A stretch of 64,000 nt of DNA from Lysobacter sp. KIS68-7 (GTDB lineage Bacteria > Pseudomonadota > Gammaproteobacteria > Xanthomonadales > Xanthomonadaceae). The position numbers and the translations under genes are program-made. The notes beneath the pieces were generated by a model. It was not told the origin of the DNA and ran no database searches. It worked only from the letters and a program-made list of their open reading frames with translations. The stretch spans positions 1 through 64,000 of the forward strand of contig NZ_CP089925.1 in the NCBI RefSeq assembly GCF_021284745.1, read 5' to 3'. Shown here piece after piece: positions 28,298-38,112 of the stretch (position 1 is the first letter of the stretch; every line of letters starts with the position of its first letter).

Positions 28298-29080
28298 TCA
28301 GAGCACGAACGCCGCCACGATCGCAAGGATCGCGAAGGCCGCGATGACCGACACGATGAGCTTCGTCCGCGAAGGCGCCGTGGCGTCGGCGGGCGACTCG
28401 TCGTGCACGTCGGCCTGGCCCGGTGCGACGAGGCGGAAGCGCATCGTGTCGAAGCCGATCTCGTCACCCACGCGCACGTCGCCGCGCAGCACGCGCTTGC
28501 CGTTGATGAAGGAGCCGTTGGTCGAACCGATGTCCTCGAGCAGCAGGCCCTCCTCGGTCGGCAGCAGGCGGGCGTGGACGCGCGACATGCCGGGCTCGTC
28601 CAGGCGCAGGTCGCACTCGGGCGCGCGGCCGACGCTGGTGACGCCATGCAGCGCGTACGTGCGGCCGAAGGCTTCGCCCGACACGCCACGCAGCGCGTAA
28701 CGCGGCAGCACCGGACGCACGGCGGTGGCGCCCGGATCGTCGTTCGCCGATTCCGGGATGCGGCCGGAGACGTTGGCCTGGTGTCGCACGACGGCGGCTG
28801 CATCGATGGACGCAAGGCGCGCTTCGACGCGATCGAATGCGACCGCATCGCCCGGACGCAGCGCGATCAGGCCATCGACCTGGCGCCCGTTGACGCTGAC
28901 CGTGGTGCCGTGCGGCACATCGAGCATCACGCCGGTGGGCGTGACATGCAGTTGGCAGTGCTGCGGGAGCACGCCGGGACGGTCGAGCACGATGTTGGAC
29001 AGTGGATCCGAGCCGATGCGATTGACGCCCGGACCGAGAAGCACCTGCGGATGTTCGCCACCTGGGAAGACGAGTTTCAT
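28298..29080 (-). CDS. FHA-domain protein with two forkhead-associated domains and a C-terminal membrane anchor
   Basis: The 260-aa protein has a first, divergent FHA-like domain (about 1-90; GVNRIGSDPLSNIVLDRPGV, then HCQLHV). A canonical FHA domain follows at about 140-220 (TSVGRAPECDLRLDEPGMSR, then VHARL and STNGSFINGKRV) with the Arg, Ser and Asn residues that bind phosphothreonine. A single C-terminal membrane helix ends the protein (LIVSVIAAFAILAIVAAFVL). It should read phosphothreonine signals at the cytoplasmic face. No kinase or secretion genes are adjacent. The start at 29080 is chosen because the upstream extension is Arg-rich and unlike FHA proteins. Confidence 0.9.
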   Translation of the reverse strand: MKLVFPGGEHPQVLLGPGVNRIGSDPLSNIVLDRPGVLPQHCQLHVTPTGVMLDVPHGTTVSVNGRQVDGLIALRPGDAVAFDRVEARLASIDAAAVVRHQANVSGRIPESANDDPGATAVRPVLPRYALRGVSGEAFGRTYALHGVTSVGRAPECDLRLDEPGMSRVHARLLPTEEGLLLEDIGSTNGSFINGKRVLRGDVRVGDEIGFDTMRFRLVAPGQADVHDESPADATAPSRTKLIVSVIAAFAILAIVAAFVL

Positions 29081-29174
29081 GCGAGGGCTCCGTGAACGTC
29101 CTGTTCGTGTGTGTCGTGTGTGAATCGTGAAGCGCGGTCTTGCGGCCACGCCGAGGCGCCGTCACATTAGGTAA

Positions 29175-29501
29175 ATGCCGAGTCTATTGTTTGTGATGAT
29201 CGTCGCAGCGTCCGCCTTCGCGTTCTGGAGCGCGGGGCGCGCGGCTGCCGAACGCGCCGAAGCGCTGGGACGCGACGCGTGTCGCGCCGCCAACGTGCAG
29301 TGGCTGGACCAGACCGTCCATGCCGCGGGTTTGCGCCTGAAACGCGGCGAAAACGGGTGGCTCGGCTTCGAGCGCACCTTCCGTTTCGAGTACTCCTACG
29401 ACGGCAGCGACCGCCACATCGGGCGGCTCGTGCTGCGGGGCAACAGGCTTGTCTCGTTCAGCGGGCCGACACGCGCCGCGAACGTCGTGCAACTGCACTG
29501 A
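29175..29501 (+). CDS. DUF3301 domain protein
   Basis: The 108-aa protein has an N-terminal membrane segment (MPSLLFVMIVAASAFAFWSA) and the DUF3301 pattern: AEALGRDACRAANVQWLDQT, then LGFERTFRFEYSYDG and GRLVLRGNRLV. The family is common next to housekeeping genes in gammaproteobacteria and has no known function. It is convergent with sspB with only three bases between stops. Confidence 0.85.
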   Translation: MPSLLFVMIVAASAFAFWSAGRAAAERAEALGRDACRAANVQWLDQTVHAAGLRLKRGENGWLGFERTFRFEYSYDGSDRHIGRLVLRGNRLVSFSGPTRAANVVQLH

Positions 29502-29504
29502 CCC

Positions 29505-29951
29505 TTATTTGATGACCCGCAGGTGGCCGCGGCGCGGCGGCGTGGCCTGCGTGTCCGGCGTCGTGCCATCGCTCGGCGGCGGGGGCGGTTCGTCGTGCGG
29601 GCCGGAGGGGTCTTCGGGGAGCGCCATGCCCTGCCCGGTTTCGCGCGCATAGATCGCGAGCACGGCGGAAATCGGCACGATGACGGGATGGCTCACGCCG
29701 CCGAAGCGCGCAGTGAAGCTCACGGTGTCGTTGTCGATCAGCAAACGCGCGACGGCGCGCTCGGCGATGTTGAGCACGACCTTGCCATCGCTCACCGCCT
29801 GCGCAGGCACCTGCACGCCGGGACGCGTGGCGTCGACGAGCAGGTGCGGGGTCATGCCGTTGTCGGCGATCCAGTCGTTCAACGCCCGCAACAGGTACGG
29901 GCGATGGCTCGTCATGGCCGGGCCAGGTTCGCCGTTGTGTTCTTCGCTCAT
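29505..29951 (-). CDS. sspB: ClpXP protease specificity-enhancing factor SspB
   Basis: SspB tethers ssrA-tagged proteins to ClpXP. The 148-aa protein has the conserved SHRPYLLRALNDWIADNGMT, DGKVVLNIAERAVARL and SFTARFGGVSHPVIVPISAV fold. A Pro/Asp-rich flexible tail ends in RRGHLRVIK, the ClpX-binding XB tail. An alternative start at 29915 (MTSHRPYL) would shorten it by 12 residues; neither site has a strong ribosome binding sequence. It follows sspA by 29 bases, the usual sspAB order. Confidence 0.93.
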   Translation of the reverse strand: MSEEHNGEPGPAMTSHRPYLLRALNDWIADNGMTPHLLVDATRPGVQVPAQAVSDGKVVLNIAERAVARLLIDNDTVSFTARFGGVSHPVIVPISAVLAIYARETGQGMALPEDPSGPHDEPPPPPSDGTTPDTQATPPRRGHLRVIK

Positions 29952-29980
29952 GCGCCCGAGTCTAGCGCGCGTCCCGGCAC

Positions 29981-30619
29981 TCAGGCCGGGATGTCGCGCA
30001 ACTTCTTTTCCTGGTCCGTGAGGCTGCGGATGAAGCCCGGGTTGCGGAAGATGCGGTTGCCATAATCCTCGATCACCTTGCCGTCCTTCGGCAGCGGGAT
30101 GTCCAGCGACTGCAGGCGCCAGATGATCGGGGCCATGGCGCAATCGGCCAGGCTCATTTCCGGATTCAGGAAGAACTTGCTCGCCTTGAACAGCGGGACC
30201 GAGGCGGTCAGCAGTTCCTTCAGGCGCTTGCGGCCGGCTTCGGCCTGCTGGCGATTGCCGAGCTGGATGGCCTGCACCTGCGGGACCCAGTCGTGCTCGA
30301 GGCGGAGCATGGCCAGGCGTAGGCGGGCGCGCGAGAGCGGGTCGACCGGCATCAGCGGCGGGTGCGGATAGCGCTCGTCGAGGTATTCGGTGACGACCGA
30401 CGCGGCGTAAAGGACCAGCTCGCGCTCGACCAGCGTCGGCACGGAGTGATACGGGTTGAGGTCGATCAGGTCCTCGGGGGGACTCTGCGGATCGACGGGA
30501 ATCAGGTCGTAGGTGACGCCCTTGGCCGCAAGGACCAGGCGCACCCGATGACAGAGGACGTCATCCGTGGCGGAGAACAACGTCAGGGCATTACGCATGC
30601 GCGGGCTCGCGGCCATCAT
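29981..30619 (-). CDS. sspA: Stringent starvation protein A
   Basis: SspA is a glutathione S-transferase-fold protein that binds RNA polymerase and affects stationary-phase and acid-stress transcription. The 212-aa sequence has the thioredoxin-like half (LTLFSATDDVLCHRVRLVLA, then NPYHSVPTLVERELVLY) and the all-helical half (LSRARLRLAMLRLEHDWVPQ, then PEMSLADCAMAPIIWRLQ). GGAGAGG precedes a double ATG at 30619/30616, and I chose the first. It precedes sspB and follows petC after a terminator. Confidence 0.94.
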   Translation of the reverse strand: MMAASPRMRNALTLFSATDDVLCHRVRLVLAAKGVTYDLIPVDPQSPPEDLIDLNPYHSVPTLVERELVLYAASVVTEYLDERYPHPPLMPVDPLSRARLRLAMLRLEHDWVPQVQAIQLGNRQQAEAGRKRLKELLTASVPLFKASKFFLNPEMSLADCAMAPIIWRLQSLDIPLPKDGKVIEDYGNRIFRNPGFIRSLTDQEKKLRDIPA

Positions 30620-30723
30620 CGACCTCTCCATCGATCGGATCGCCGACCAGCTCCCCGGTCGGCTGAGGCGCCGCCCACCCCTTGCGAGCGGTCGCCCTGT
30701 TCCACGAGCCTAGCGTTTGTCCC

Positions 30724-30754
30724 AAAAAAAGTCGCCACCCCCCAAGGCGGCGAC
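30724..30754 (-). terminator. Terminator after the cytochrome bc1 operon
   Basis: GTCGCC and GGCGAC (30731-30736 and 30749-30754) pair around a G/C-rich 12-base loop. On the minus strand seven T residues follow (30730-30724). It lies a few bases after the petC stop and should separate petABC from sspAB. Confidence 0.8.
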
Positions 30755-30761
30755 CCTGGGC

Positions 30762-31526
30762 TTAGTCGACGTCCCGCCAGTACTCCAGCTTCAGCAGGTA
30801 GGCGATCAGCGTGAACGCCGCCAGGAACAGCACCACCCACACGCCCATGCCCTGGCGCTTGAGGGAGGCCGGCTCGCCGGCGTACTCGAGGAAAGCGGTG
30901 ATGTCGCGAACGCTCTGGTTGAACGTTTCGGCGTCCTGCGTCCCTTGGGTCCGCAGTTCCAGGCGCTCGACGTGCGCCTCGCCACCGGCCTCGGCCTTGC
31001 CCATCACGCCGTGCTGCAGGCCCTGCAGCTCCCACAGCGGGTTGGGCATCGACACGTTCGGGAACAGGGTGTTGTTCCAGCCGACCGGGCGCGATTCGTC
31101 CAGGTAGAACGACTTGAGGTAGGTGTAGATCCAGTCGCTGCCGCGCACGCGCGCGATCAGGCTCAGGTCCGGCGGCATCTTGCCGAAGGCGTCCTTGGCG
31201 TGTTCCGGCGTCATCGACGTCATGATCTGTTCGCCGAACTTCGCGCCGGTGAAGTTGAGGTTGGTCATCACCTCTTCTTCCGACAAGCCGAGGTCTTCGG
31301 CCATGCGCGAGTAACGCAGGTACTTCAGCGAATGGCAGCCGCTGCAGTAGTTCATGTACAGCGCGGCACCGCGCTGCAACGACGCCTGGTCGTCCAGGCG
31401 CGTGCCGGACTGCTGCAGGTTGCCGCCTTCCTCGGCCGCGAAGGCAGTGCCCATCGCGAACAGACCGAAGGCGAGCGTGGCGACCGCGCCGAGGCGGGAG
31501 ATCGTCTTGGTCATCGACTTAGTCAT
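30762..31526 (-). CDS. petC: Cytochrome c1 of the bc1 complex
   Basis: The 254-aa protein has a signal peptide (LGAVATLAFGLFAMGTAFAA), one haem c motif CSGCH (YMNYCSGCHSLKYLRYSRMA) with a distant Met ligand near MTSMTPEHAKDAFGKMPPDL, and a C-terminal membrane anchor (VWVVLFLAAFTLIAYLLKLE). It passes electrons from the Rieske protein to soluble cytochrome c on the periplasmic side. It overlaps petB by eight bases and is last in petA-petB-petC. Confidence 0.95.
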   Translation of the reverse strand: MTKSMTKTISRLGAVATLAFGLFAMGTAFAAEEGGNLQQSGTRLDDQASLQRGAALYMNYCSGCHSLKYLRYSRMAEDLGLSEEEVMTNLNFTGAKFGEQIMTSMTPEHAKDAFGKMPPDLSLIARVRGSDWIYTYLKSFYLDESRPVGWNNTLFPNVSMPNPLWELQGLQHGVMGKAEAGGEAHVERLELRTQGTQDAETFNQSVRDITAFLEYAGEPASLKRQGMGVWVVLFLAAFTLIAYLLKLEYWRDVD

Positions 31527-32793
31527 GGACGGCAGGCACTCGTTCCGGCACCGGCTTGGTCCGATCCATCTTGGTCCAAAGCGGCATGGTGATGAAGAAC
31601 ACGAAGTAGAGGAAGGTCAGCACGCGGCCGATGATCGTCTCGACCGGGTCGGTACCCGGGCCGGCGCCGATCTTGCCCAGCCACACGAAGCAGACCGCGA
31701 ACATGAGCAGCATCGCCCACGAGATCGGGCCGCGGTAGCGGTAGGACTTCACCTTGGCCTTGTCGAGCCACGGCACCAGGAACAGCACCGCGATCGCCGC
31801 GAACATCACCAGCACGCCCCACAGCTTGATCGCGAAGAACGAGGGGACGACGCGCAACATCGCGTAGTACGGCGTGAAGTACCACACCGGCTTGATGTGC
31901 TCCGGCGTCACCAGGCGGTTGGCTTCCGTGAAGTTGTCGTGCTCCAGGAACCAGCCGCCGAAGGTCGGCGCGAAGAAGATGATGAAGGCCGCCAGGATCA
32001 GGAAGAAGCCGGTGCCGAAGATGTCCTTGACCGTGTAGTACGGGTGGAACGGGATGCCGTCGGCCGGCGCGGTGAGCGACCAGCGATTGCCCTTCGGACC
32101 CTTCTTGATGTCTACGCCTTCGGGGTTGTTGGAACCCACTTCGTGCAGCGCGCCCAGGTGCAGCACGACCAGCAGCAGGATCACCAGCGGCAGCGCGATG
32201 ACGTGCAGCGCGAAGAAGCGGTTGAGCGTGGCGTCGGCGGGCAGGTAGTCGCCCATGATCCATTCGGTCAGGCCCGAGCCGATGACCGGGATCGCGCCGA
32301 ACAGCGAGATGATCACCTTCGCGCCCCAGAACGACATCTGGCCCCACGGCAGCACGTAGCCCATGAAGGCTTCGGCCATCAGCACCAGGTACAGCACCAT
32401 GCCGATGAGCCAGACCAGTTCGCGCGGCTTCTGGTAGGAGCCGTACAACAGGCCGCGGAACATGTGCAGGTAGACGACGATGAAGAACAGCGAGGCGCCG
32501 GTGGAGTGCATGTACCGGATCAGCCAGCCCCACTCGACGTCGCGCATGATGTACTCGACCGACGAGAACGCTTCGGCCGCCGACGGCTTGTAGTGCATCG
32601 TCAGGAAGATGCCGGTCAGGATCTGGTTGACCAGCACGACCAGCGCGAGCGAACCGAAGTAGTACCAGACGTTGAAGTTCTTCGGCGCGTAGTACTCGGT
32701 CATGTGCTTGCGGTAGACCGGCATCAGGCCGGGCGTGCGCGCGTTGACCCAATCCATCACGGTGCTCGTGGTACGGGCAATGAAGTTCGCCAT
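31519..32793 (-). CDS. petB: Cytochrome b of the bc1 complex
   Basis: The 424-aa membrane protein carries the two b haems and the quinol oxidation and reduction sites. Characteristic segments are YYFGSLALVVLVNQILTGIF, RYMHSTGASLFFIVVYLHMF, GYVLPWGQMSFWGAKVI and FFALHVIALPLVILLLVVLH, the last three with the haem histidines, and the PEWY-type loop appears as TPEHIKPVWYFTPYYAML. It overlaps petC by eight bases and starts three bases after petA. Eight helices are expected from the sequence. Confidence 0.96.
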   Translation of the reverse strand: MANFIARTTSTVMDWVNARTPGLMPVYRKHMTEYYAPKNFNVWYYFGSLALVVLVNQILTGIFLTMHYKPSAAEAFSSVEYIMRDVEWGWLIRYMHSTGASLFFIVVYLHMFRGLLYGSYQKPRELVWLIGMVLYLVLMAEAFMGYVLPWGQMSFWGAKVIISLFGAIPVIGSGLTEWIMGDYLPADATLNRFFALHVIALPLVILLLVVLHLGALHEVGSNNPEGVDIKKGPKGNRWSLTAPADGIPFHPYYTVKDIFGTGFFLILAAFIIFFAPTFGGWFLEHDNFTEANRLVTPEHIKPVWYFTPYYAMLRVVPSFFAIKLWGVLVMFAAIAVLFLVPWLDKAKVKSYRYRGPISWAMLLMFAVCFVWLGKIGAGPGTDPVETIIGRVLTFLYFVFFITMPLWTKMDRTKPVPERVPAVHD

Positions 32794-32796
32794 GGC

Positions 32797-33438
32797 TTAC
32801 GCGGCTCCCTTCGGATCGACACCGATGACGATCGACGTGTCCGATTCGTAGTGGTGCGGCGGCACGAGCAGGTTGATCGGCGCGGGCACGCCGTCGAACA
32901 CGCGGCCGGCCATGTCGAAGCGCGACTTGTGGCACGGGCAGAAGTAGCCGCCCTTCCACTCCGGATCGAACGGCTCGGGCTTGATCTCGGCCTTCATTTC
33001 CGGCGAGCAGCCCAGGTGCGTGCACAGGCCGACCAGCACGGAGATCTCCGGCTTGATCGAGCGCAGTTCGTTGCGCGCGTACTGGGGCTGCTGGTCGAGG
33101 TTGTCCGACTTCGGATCGCGCAGTCGCGAATCGAGCGTCGGCAGGACGTCGATCATCTGCTTGGAACGCTTCACGATCCAGATCGGCTGGCCGCGCCACT
33201 CGAGCACCAGGCGCGTGCCTTCGGCCAGCCCGGTGATGTCGGCGGTGATCGGCGCACCGGCGAGCTTCGCGCGGGCGCTGGGATTCCAGCTCTTGATGAA
33301 GGGAACGGCCGCGACGCCGACACCGACCGCACCGACCACGGCCGTGGTCGCGGTCAGGAACCGGCGACGGCCCTGGTTGACGGGTTCCCCGTCGTGGACA
33401 TGAGCGGGATCCTGGATCCCTACCCCAACGTTGGCCAT
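32797..33438 (-). CDS. petA: Rieske iron-sulfur subunit of the bc1 complex
   Basis: The 213-aa protein has a Tat-like N-terminus (NQGRRRFLTATTAVVGAVGV) that also anchors it. The [2Fe-2S] cluster is ligated by CTHLGC and CPCHKSRFD. It takes electrons from ubiquinol at the Qo site and gives them to cytochrome c1. The start at 33438 is preceded by GGAG; upstream in-frame residues are unlike the family. It is first in petABC. Confidence 0.96.
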   Translation of the reverse strand: MANVGVGIQDPAHVHDGEPVNQGRRRFLTATTAVVGAVGVGVAAVPFIKSWNPSARAKLAGAPITADITGLAEGTRLVLEWRGQPIWIVKRSKQMIDVLPTLDSRLRDPKSDNLDQQPQYARNELRSIKPEISVLVGLCTHLGCSPEMKAEIKPEPFDPEWKGGYFCPCHKSRFDMAGRVFDGVPAPINLLVPPHHYESDTSIVIGVDPKGAA

Positions 33439-33607
33439 CCGGCACTCCGCAGTAAGACGCTGATGCGACACGGTACCGACCTGGCCGCGCAAGGCGCGGG
33501 CAAAGCGGTCCGCAAAGACGGCGAAGTGTAACGGAAGGCTTAATCGCCCGACAATCGGCGGGGCTGGCTCAGCGGGACGAAGCGTGACGGCGCGCGGGCC
33601 GCGGGGC

Positions 33608-34534
33608 TTACTTGGTGCCCAGCGCCGTGCTCGCCAGCGCGCCGCGGTAGCGGTCGGCGAGCACCGAAACGCGCTCGACGTAGCGACGGGTCTCCGCGTA
33701 CGGCGGGACGCCTCGGTACTTGTCCACCGCCCCTTCGCCCGCGTTGTAACCGGCCGCCGCCAACGACAGGTCGCCGTTGAAGCGCTTGAGCAGCCAGGCC
33801 AGGTACTGCACGCCGCCGGCGATGTTCTGGCTGGCGTCGAAGGCGTTGCCGACGCCGAAACGGCGCGCGGTCGCCGGCATCAGTTGCATCAGGCCCTGCG
33901 CGCCGACGCGCGAGAGCGCATTCGGGTTGTAGGCCGATTCGGCATGGATGATGGCGCGCACGATGGCCGGGTCGACGCCGTGCAGTTTTGCCGCCGCCAT
34001 GATTTCCGCGGCATACGCATCGGTGTTCAGGCGCAGGGTATTGAAGTTGACGCCAGGCCGTGCGGCGCAGGCGTAACAGGTTTCCATGAAGCTGTATTTG
34101 ATGGTGCGCAGCGCGGTGGCGCCGGCGACGCCCCGGGGCGGCTTGCTCGTGTAGTGGCGCACGCCGTCCTGGATGTAGGAATACACCTGGCCTTGCACGA
34201 GGCGCGGTGCGCGATACGGCGGCGGCGCGGGTGCCATGGGCGCTGGCGGCACGGGCAACGCCGTCGGAGCCGGCGCGTCGGCCGGGATGTTCGCCGACAC
34301 CGGCGAACCCGAGACCTTGTTGGGTGCGGTGGCGCTGCCGGCGGCGGGCGCGGGGCGCGACGCCTTGCTGCCGTAGGAGATCACCTTGCAGGTGGCGCCG
34401 GGGATGCGCTTGCTCGTGTAGCTGCGCGCGCCGTCGGCGGTGTCGCAGCGATAGAGCGTGCCGGCGAACGCAGGCGACGCGGCACCCAGAAGCGCCACGA
34501 TCGCGAGCCCTCGCTTGAGTCCCCTTCCCCTCAT
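33608..34534 (-). CDS. Lytic transglycosylase with N-terminal DUF4124-like segments
   Basis: The 308-aa exported protein starts with a signal peptide (LAIVALLGAASPAFA). Two short segments resembling DUF4124 follow (GTLYRCDTADGARSYTSKRI and QVYSYIQDGVRHYTSKPP) around a Pro/Ala linker. The SLT domain (about 175-300) has the catalytic glutamate in IIHAESAYNPNALSRVGAQG, then LMQLMPATA and AAAGYNAGEGAVDKY. It cleaves peptidoglycan to anhydromuropeptides in the periplasm. The ATG at 34534 has GGAGGA upstream. It is divergent from miaB and has no operon partner. Confidence 0.9.
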   Translation of the reverse strand: MRGRGLKRGLAIVALLGAASPAFAGTLYRCDTADGARSYTSKRIPGATCKVISYGSKASRPAPAAGSATAPNKVSGSPVSANIPADAPAPTALPVPPAPMAPAPPPYRAPRLVQGQVYSYIQDGVRHYTSKPPRGVAGATALRTIKYSFMETCYACAARPGVNFNTLRLNTDAYAAEIMAAAKLHGVDPAIVRAIIHAESAYNPNALSRVGAQGLMQLMPATARRFGVGNAFDASQNIAGGVQYLAWLLKRFNGDLSLAAAGYNAGEGAVDKYRGVPPYAETRRYVERVSVLADRYRGALASTALGTK

Positions 34535-34703
34535 GCGGCGGATCGTCCTCCCAATCGTGAGGTTTGACAAGTCGTTGATTCTTATGAACGGCCGCTTGAA
34601 TCATGGGAACGCGACCCCCGTCGCGATCCGGCCGCGGTAGACTCCGCGCCCTCCCGTTTCCCCCATCCGGCGCGGATTCACCGCCGCCCTCCCGGACACG
34701 CTC

Positions 34704-36074
34704 ATGACCGACACGCTCGCCGCCCCGAAGCGGGGCAAGCTCTTCATCAAGACCCACGGTTGCCAGATGAACGAGTACGACTCGGCCCGCATGGCCGACG
34801 TGCTTGCCGCCGCCGAAGGCCTGGACCTCACGGACAACGTCGAAGAAGCCGACGTCGTGCTGGTCAACACCTGCTCCATCCGCGAGAAGGCCCAGGAAAA
34901 GGTCTTCAGCCAGCTCGGCCGCTGGAAGGCGCTGAAGAAGGACGGAAAGCCGGTGCTGATCGGCGTGGGCGGATGCGTGGCCTCGCAGGAAGGCGCGGCC
35001 ATCGTGAAGCGCGCGCCCTACGTGGACCTGGTCTTCGGCCCGCAGACGCTGCATCGCCTGCCCGAGCTCATCCGCGAACGCCGCGCGAGCGGCCAGCCGC
35101 AGGTCGACATCAGTTTTCCGGAGATCGAGAAGTTCGATCGCCTGCCCGAGCCGCGCGCCGAAGGCCCCAGCGCCTTCGTCTCGATCATGGAAGGCTGCTC
35201 GAAGTACTGCTCGTTCTGCGTGGTGCCCTACACCCGAGGCGAAGAAGTGAGCCGCCCGTTCGAGGACGTGCTCGTCGAAGTGGCGCAGCTCGCCGCGCAG
35301 GGCGTGCGCGAGATCAACCTGCTCGGCCAGAACGTCAACGCGTATCGCGGGCCGATGGCGAATGAAGACGGCAGCGCGGGCGACGCCATCGCCGACCTCG
35401 CGTTGCTGATCCGCGCAATCGCCGAGATCGACGGCATCGGCCGCATCCGTTTCACCACCTCGCATCCGCTCGAGTTCTCCGACGCACTGGTGGAGGCCTA
35501 TCGCGACGTGCCCAAGCTCGCCAACTACCTGCACCTGCCCGTGCAGGCCGGCAGCGACCGCGTGCTCGCGGCGATGAAGCGCGGTTACACGGCGCTGGAG
35601 TTCAAGCAGAAGATCCGCAAGCTGCGCGCGGTGCGTCCGGACATTTCGATCTCGTCGGACTTCATCGTGGGCTTCCCCGGCGAGACCGACGGCGACTTCG
35701 AGAAAACGATGAAGCTGATCGAGGACGTGGGCTTCGACCAGTCCTTCTCCTTCATCTACTCGCGCCGCCCCGGCACGCCGGCCGCCGACCTGGCGGACGA
35801 CACGACCGACGCAGAGAAGCACGCGCGCCTGGATCGCCTGCAGGCGCACATCAGCGCGCACGCGGCGGAGATCTCCCGCGCGATGGTGGGCACGGTGCAA
35901 ACCGTGCTCGTCGAAGGCCCTTCGAAGAAGGACCCGAACGAGCTGACCGGCAAGACCGAAAACATGCGCTCGGTGAACTTCCCGGGCCACGCGCGCTTGG
36001 TCGGCCAGTTCGTCGATGTCGTGATCACCGAAGCGCTGAGCAACTCCCTGCGCGCACGCATCGCCGTCGACTAA
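34704..36074 (+). CDS. miaB: tRNA-2-methylthio-N6-dimethylallyladenosine synthase
   Basis: MiaB is a radical SAM enzyme that adds the methylthio group to i6A37 of tRNAs reading UNN codons. The 456-aa protein has the N-terminal cluster cysteines ([38 protein letters not shown]), the radical SAM motif [17 protein letters not shown] near 165-180, and a C-terminal TRAM domain. Length is typical. Its stop overlaps the stop of the convergent ABC permease by three bases (36072-36073 shared), which leaves no room for a terminator. Confidence 0.97.
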   Translation: MTDTLAAPKRGKLFIKTHGCQMNEYDSARMADVLAAAEGLDLTDNVEEADVVLVNTCSIREKAQEKVFSQLGRWKALKKDGKPVLIGVGGCVASQEGAAIVKRAPYVDLVFGPQTLHRLPELIRERRASGQPQVDISFPEIEKFDRLPEPRAEGPSAFVSIMEGCSKYCSFCVVPYTRGEEVSRPFEDVLVEVAQLAAQGVREINLLGQNVNAYRGPMANEDGSAGDAIADLALLIRAIAEIDGIGRIRFTTSHPLEFSDALVEAYRDVPKLANYLHLPVQAGSDRVLAAMKRGYTALEFKQKIRKLRAVRPDISISSDFIVGFPGETDGDFEKTMKLIEDVGFDQSFSFIYSRRPGTPAADLADDTTDAEKHARLDRLQAHISAHAAEISRAMVGTVQTVLVEGPSKKDPNELTGKTENMRSVNFPGHARLVGQFVDVVITEALSNSLRARIAVD

Positions 36075-37159
36075 TCCAGGCGCTTGCGGAACCTGAGGAT
36101 CGCCGCCGTCATCATGACGGTGGTGAAGACCACGAGCGCCAGCACCTCCGGCCACAACTCCGTGATGCTCGCGCCGCGCAACATGATCCCGCGGATCAGC
36201 CGCAGGAAATGCGTGAGCGGCAACACCTCCGCGACCCACTGGATGATCTTAGGCATGCCGGCGAACGGGAACATGAAGCCGGACAGCAGGATCGACGGCA
36301 GGAACACGAAGAAGGTCATCTGCATCGCCTGGAACTGCGACTGCGCCTTCGTCGAAATCATCAGGCCCAGGGTGAGGTTGGCCAGGATCAGCAGCACGGC
36401 GGCGATGTAGACGTCGAAGAGCGCCCCGCGCACGGGCACTTCGAACAGCCACGCACCCAGCAACAAGACCAACGTGGTCTGGATCAAGCCGATCGCCGCG
36501 AACGGCAACACCTTGCCGATCATCAGTTCGCTGCTGCTCACGGGCGTGGCGATCAGCAATTCCATGTTCCCGCGTTCGCGCTCGCGCACCAGCGAGACGG
36601 CGGTGAACATCACCATGGTCATCGTCAGGATGATGCCGATCAGGCCGGGCACGATGTTGATCGCCGAGCGCCGCTCCGGGTTGTAGAAGCCCACGACGCT
36701 GATCTGCGGCGGCGGCGCCTTCTTGTATTGCGCACTGTCGAGCGGCGCCTGCGCGAGCTGCGCGGCCGCGCCCTGCACCGCCGTATCGCTGCCGTCGACG
36801 AGGATCTGCACCGCTTCGCGCCCATCGACGCGGCGGCGTTCGAAATCCGGCGGGATGACGACGCCCACGCTGATCTCGCCGCGGCGGAGCATCGTCATCA
36901 GTTCCTGCGGGCTCGATGCATCGCGCACGGGCCGCAGCACGCCGGTGTTCTGCAGGTCCATCACCAGCGCGCGCGACCCTGCGGTGCCCGCCTGATCGGC
37001 GACCGCCGTGTCCAGGTCGCGCAGCGTGAAGTTGATCGCGTAGCCGAACAACACCAGCTGCATCACCGGAATGCCGACGATCATCGCCAGCGTGATGCGG
37101 TCGCGGCGCATCTGCCGCAACTCCTTGAGCATGATCGCGCCGAGTCGACGGAGGCTCAT
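36071..37159 (-). CDS. ABC-2 type transporter permease
   Basis: The 362-aa membrane protein has an N-terminal helix ([20 protein letters not shown]), a large periplasmic domain (about 45-180) and five further helices with the ABC-2 signature region ([20 protein letters not shown]). This is the YhhJ/YbhS type of permease, which works with a HlyD-like periplasmic protein. Some relatives encode two permeases in series; here only one is present, so it would act as a homodimer. It overlaps the ATPase gene by four bases and ends against miaB. Confidence 0.92.
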   Translation of the reverse strand: MSLRRLGAIMLKELRQMRRDRITLAMIVGIPVMQLVLFGYAINFTLRDLDTAVADQAGTAGSRALVMDLQNTGVLRPVRDASSPQELMTMLRRGEISVGVVIPPDFERRRVDGREAVQILVDGSDTAVQGAAAQLAQAPLDSAQYKKAPPPQISVVGFYNPERRSAINIVPGLIGIILTMTMVMFTAVSLVRERERGNMELLIATPVSSSELMIGKVLPFAAIGLIQTTLVLLLGAWLFEVPVRGALFDVYIAAVLLILANLTLGLMISTKAQSQFQAMQMTFFVFLPSILLSGFMFPFAGMPKIIQWVAEVLPLTHFLRLIRGIMLRGASITELWPEVLALVVFTTVMMTAAILRFRKRLD

Positions 37160-38112
37160 GCGGCCTCCTGTTCGGGCTGCTTGCTGCGCGTGGCGGAGAC
37201 GAAGACGTCTTCGAGGTTGGGCTCGGACAGCGAGATGTCACCGTGCAGGCCGGCATCCGTGAGCACCTTCGACAGGCGATCGATGATCCCGCCGTTCTCC
37301 GAAGTCAGCACGCGCAAGGTGTTGCCGACCTGCGCGGCGCTGATCACGCCCGGCGCGGCCATCAATGCCTTGCGTGCGCGGCGCGGCGTGTTTGATTGCA
37401 CGGCGAGTGTGCGGCCTGCGATCGCGCCGGTCAGTTCCGCGGGCGAGCCGTCGGCGACGAGCACGCCGCGATCGAGGATCGCGAGGCGATGGCAGCGCTC
37501 GGCTTCGTCCATGTAATGCGTTGAGACGAGGATGGTCGTGCCGCCATCGGCGAGTTCGAACAACTTCTCCCAGAAATCGCGGCGCGACTCGGGATCCACC
37601 GCGCTGGTCGGTTCGTCGAGGAACAGCAGTTCCGGCGAATGAATGACCGCGCCCGCGAGCGCGAGGCGTTGCTTCTGCCCGCCGCTCATCGTGCCGGCCA
37701 GTTGCTTCTGGCGATCGGCGAAGTGGTAGCGCTCGATGAGCTCGTCAATGCGGGTGCGTGCCTTGTCGCGCGGCATGTCCTGCACGGCAGCGAGGAACTC
37801 CAGGTTCTCGCGCACGCTCAGGTCTTCGAACAAAGAGAACTTCTGCGTCATGTAACCGATGCGGCGGCGCAGGGCCTCCGCTTCCTTCGGCAGCTGCAGG
37901 CCGAGCACTTCGATCTCGCCTTCGGTGGGCGTCATCAGGCCGCAAAGCATGCGGATGGTGGTGGTCTTGCCGGAACCGTTGGGACCGAGGAAGCCGTAGA
38001 CGTTCGCCTTCGGCACGCTGAGGTCGACATGGTCGACGGCGACAAGGTCCTTGAAGCGCTTGGTGAGGCCGCGCGCGCGGATCGCGAGTTGCTCGGGCGC
38101 GGGCGTGCTCAC
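37156..38112 (-). CDS. ABC transporter ATP-binding protein
   Basis: The 318-aa protein is a standard ABC ATPase: Walker A GPNGSGKTTT (near 43-52), Q-loop YMTQKFSLFEDLSVRENLEF, signature motif LAGTMSGGQKQRLALAGA, Walker B LLFLDEPTSAVDPESR and H-loop STHYMDEAERC. The C-terminal 80 residues are an accessory domain found in drug and bacteriocin exporters. Four-base ATGA overlaps join it to the permease downstream and the HlyD-like gene upstream. Confidence 0.94.
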   Translation of the reverse strand: MSTPAPEQLAIRARGLTKRFKDLVAVDHVDLSVPKANVYGFLGPNGSGKTTTIRMLCGLMTPTEGEIEVLGLQLPKEAEALRRRIGYMTQKFSLFEDLSVRENLEFLAAVQDMPRDKARTRIDELIERYHFADRQKQLAGTMSGGQKQRLALAGAVIHSPELLFLDEPTSAVDPESRRDFWEKLFELADGGTTILVSTHYMDEAERCHRLAILDRGVLVADGSPAELTGAIAGRTLAVQSNTPRRARKALMAAPGVISAAQVGNTLRVLTSENGGIIDRLSKVLTDAGLHGDISLSEPNLEDVFVSATRSKQPEQEAA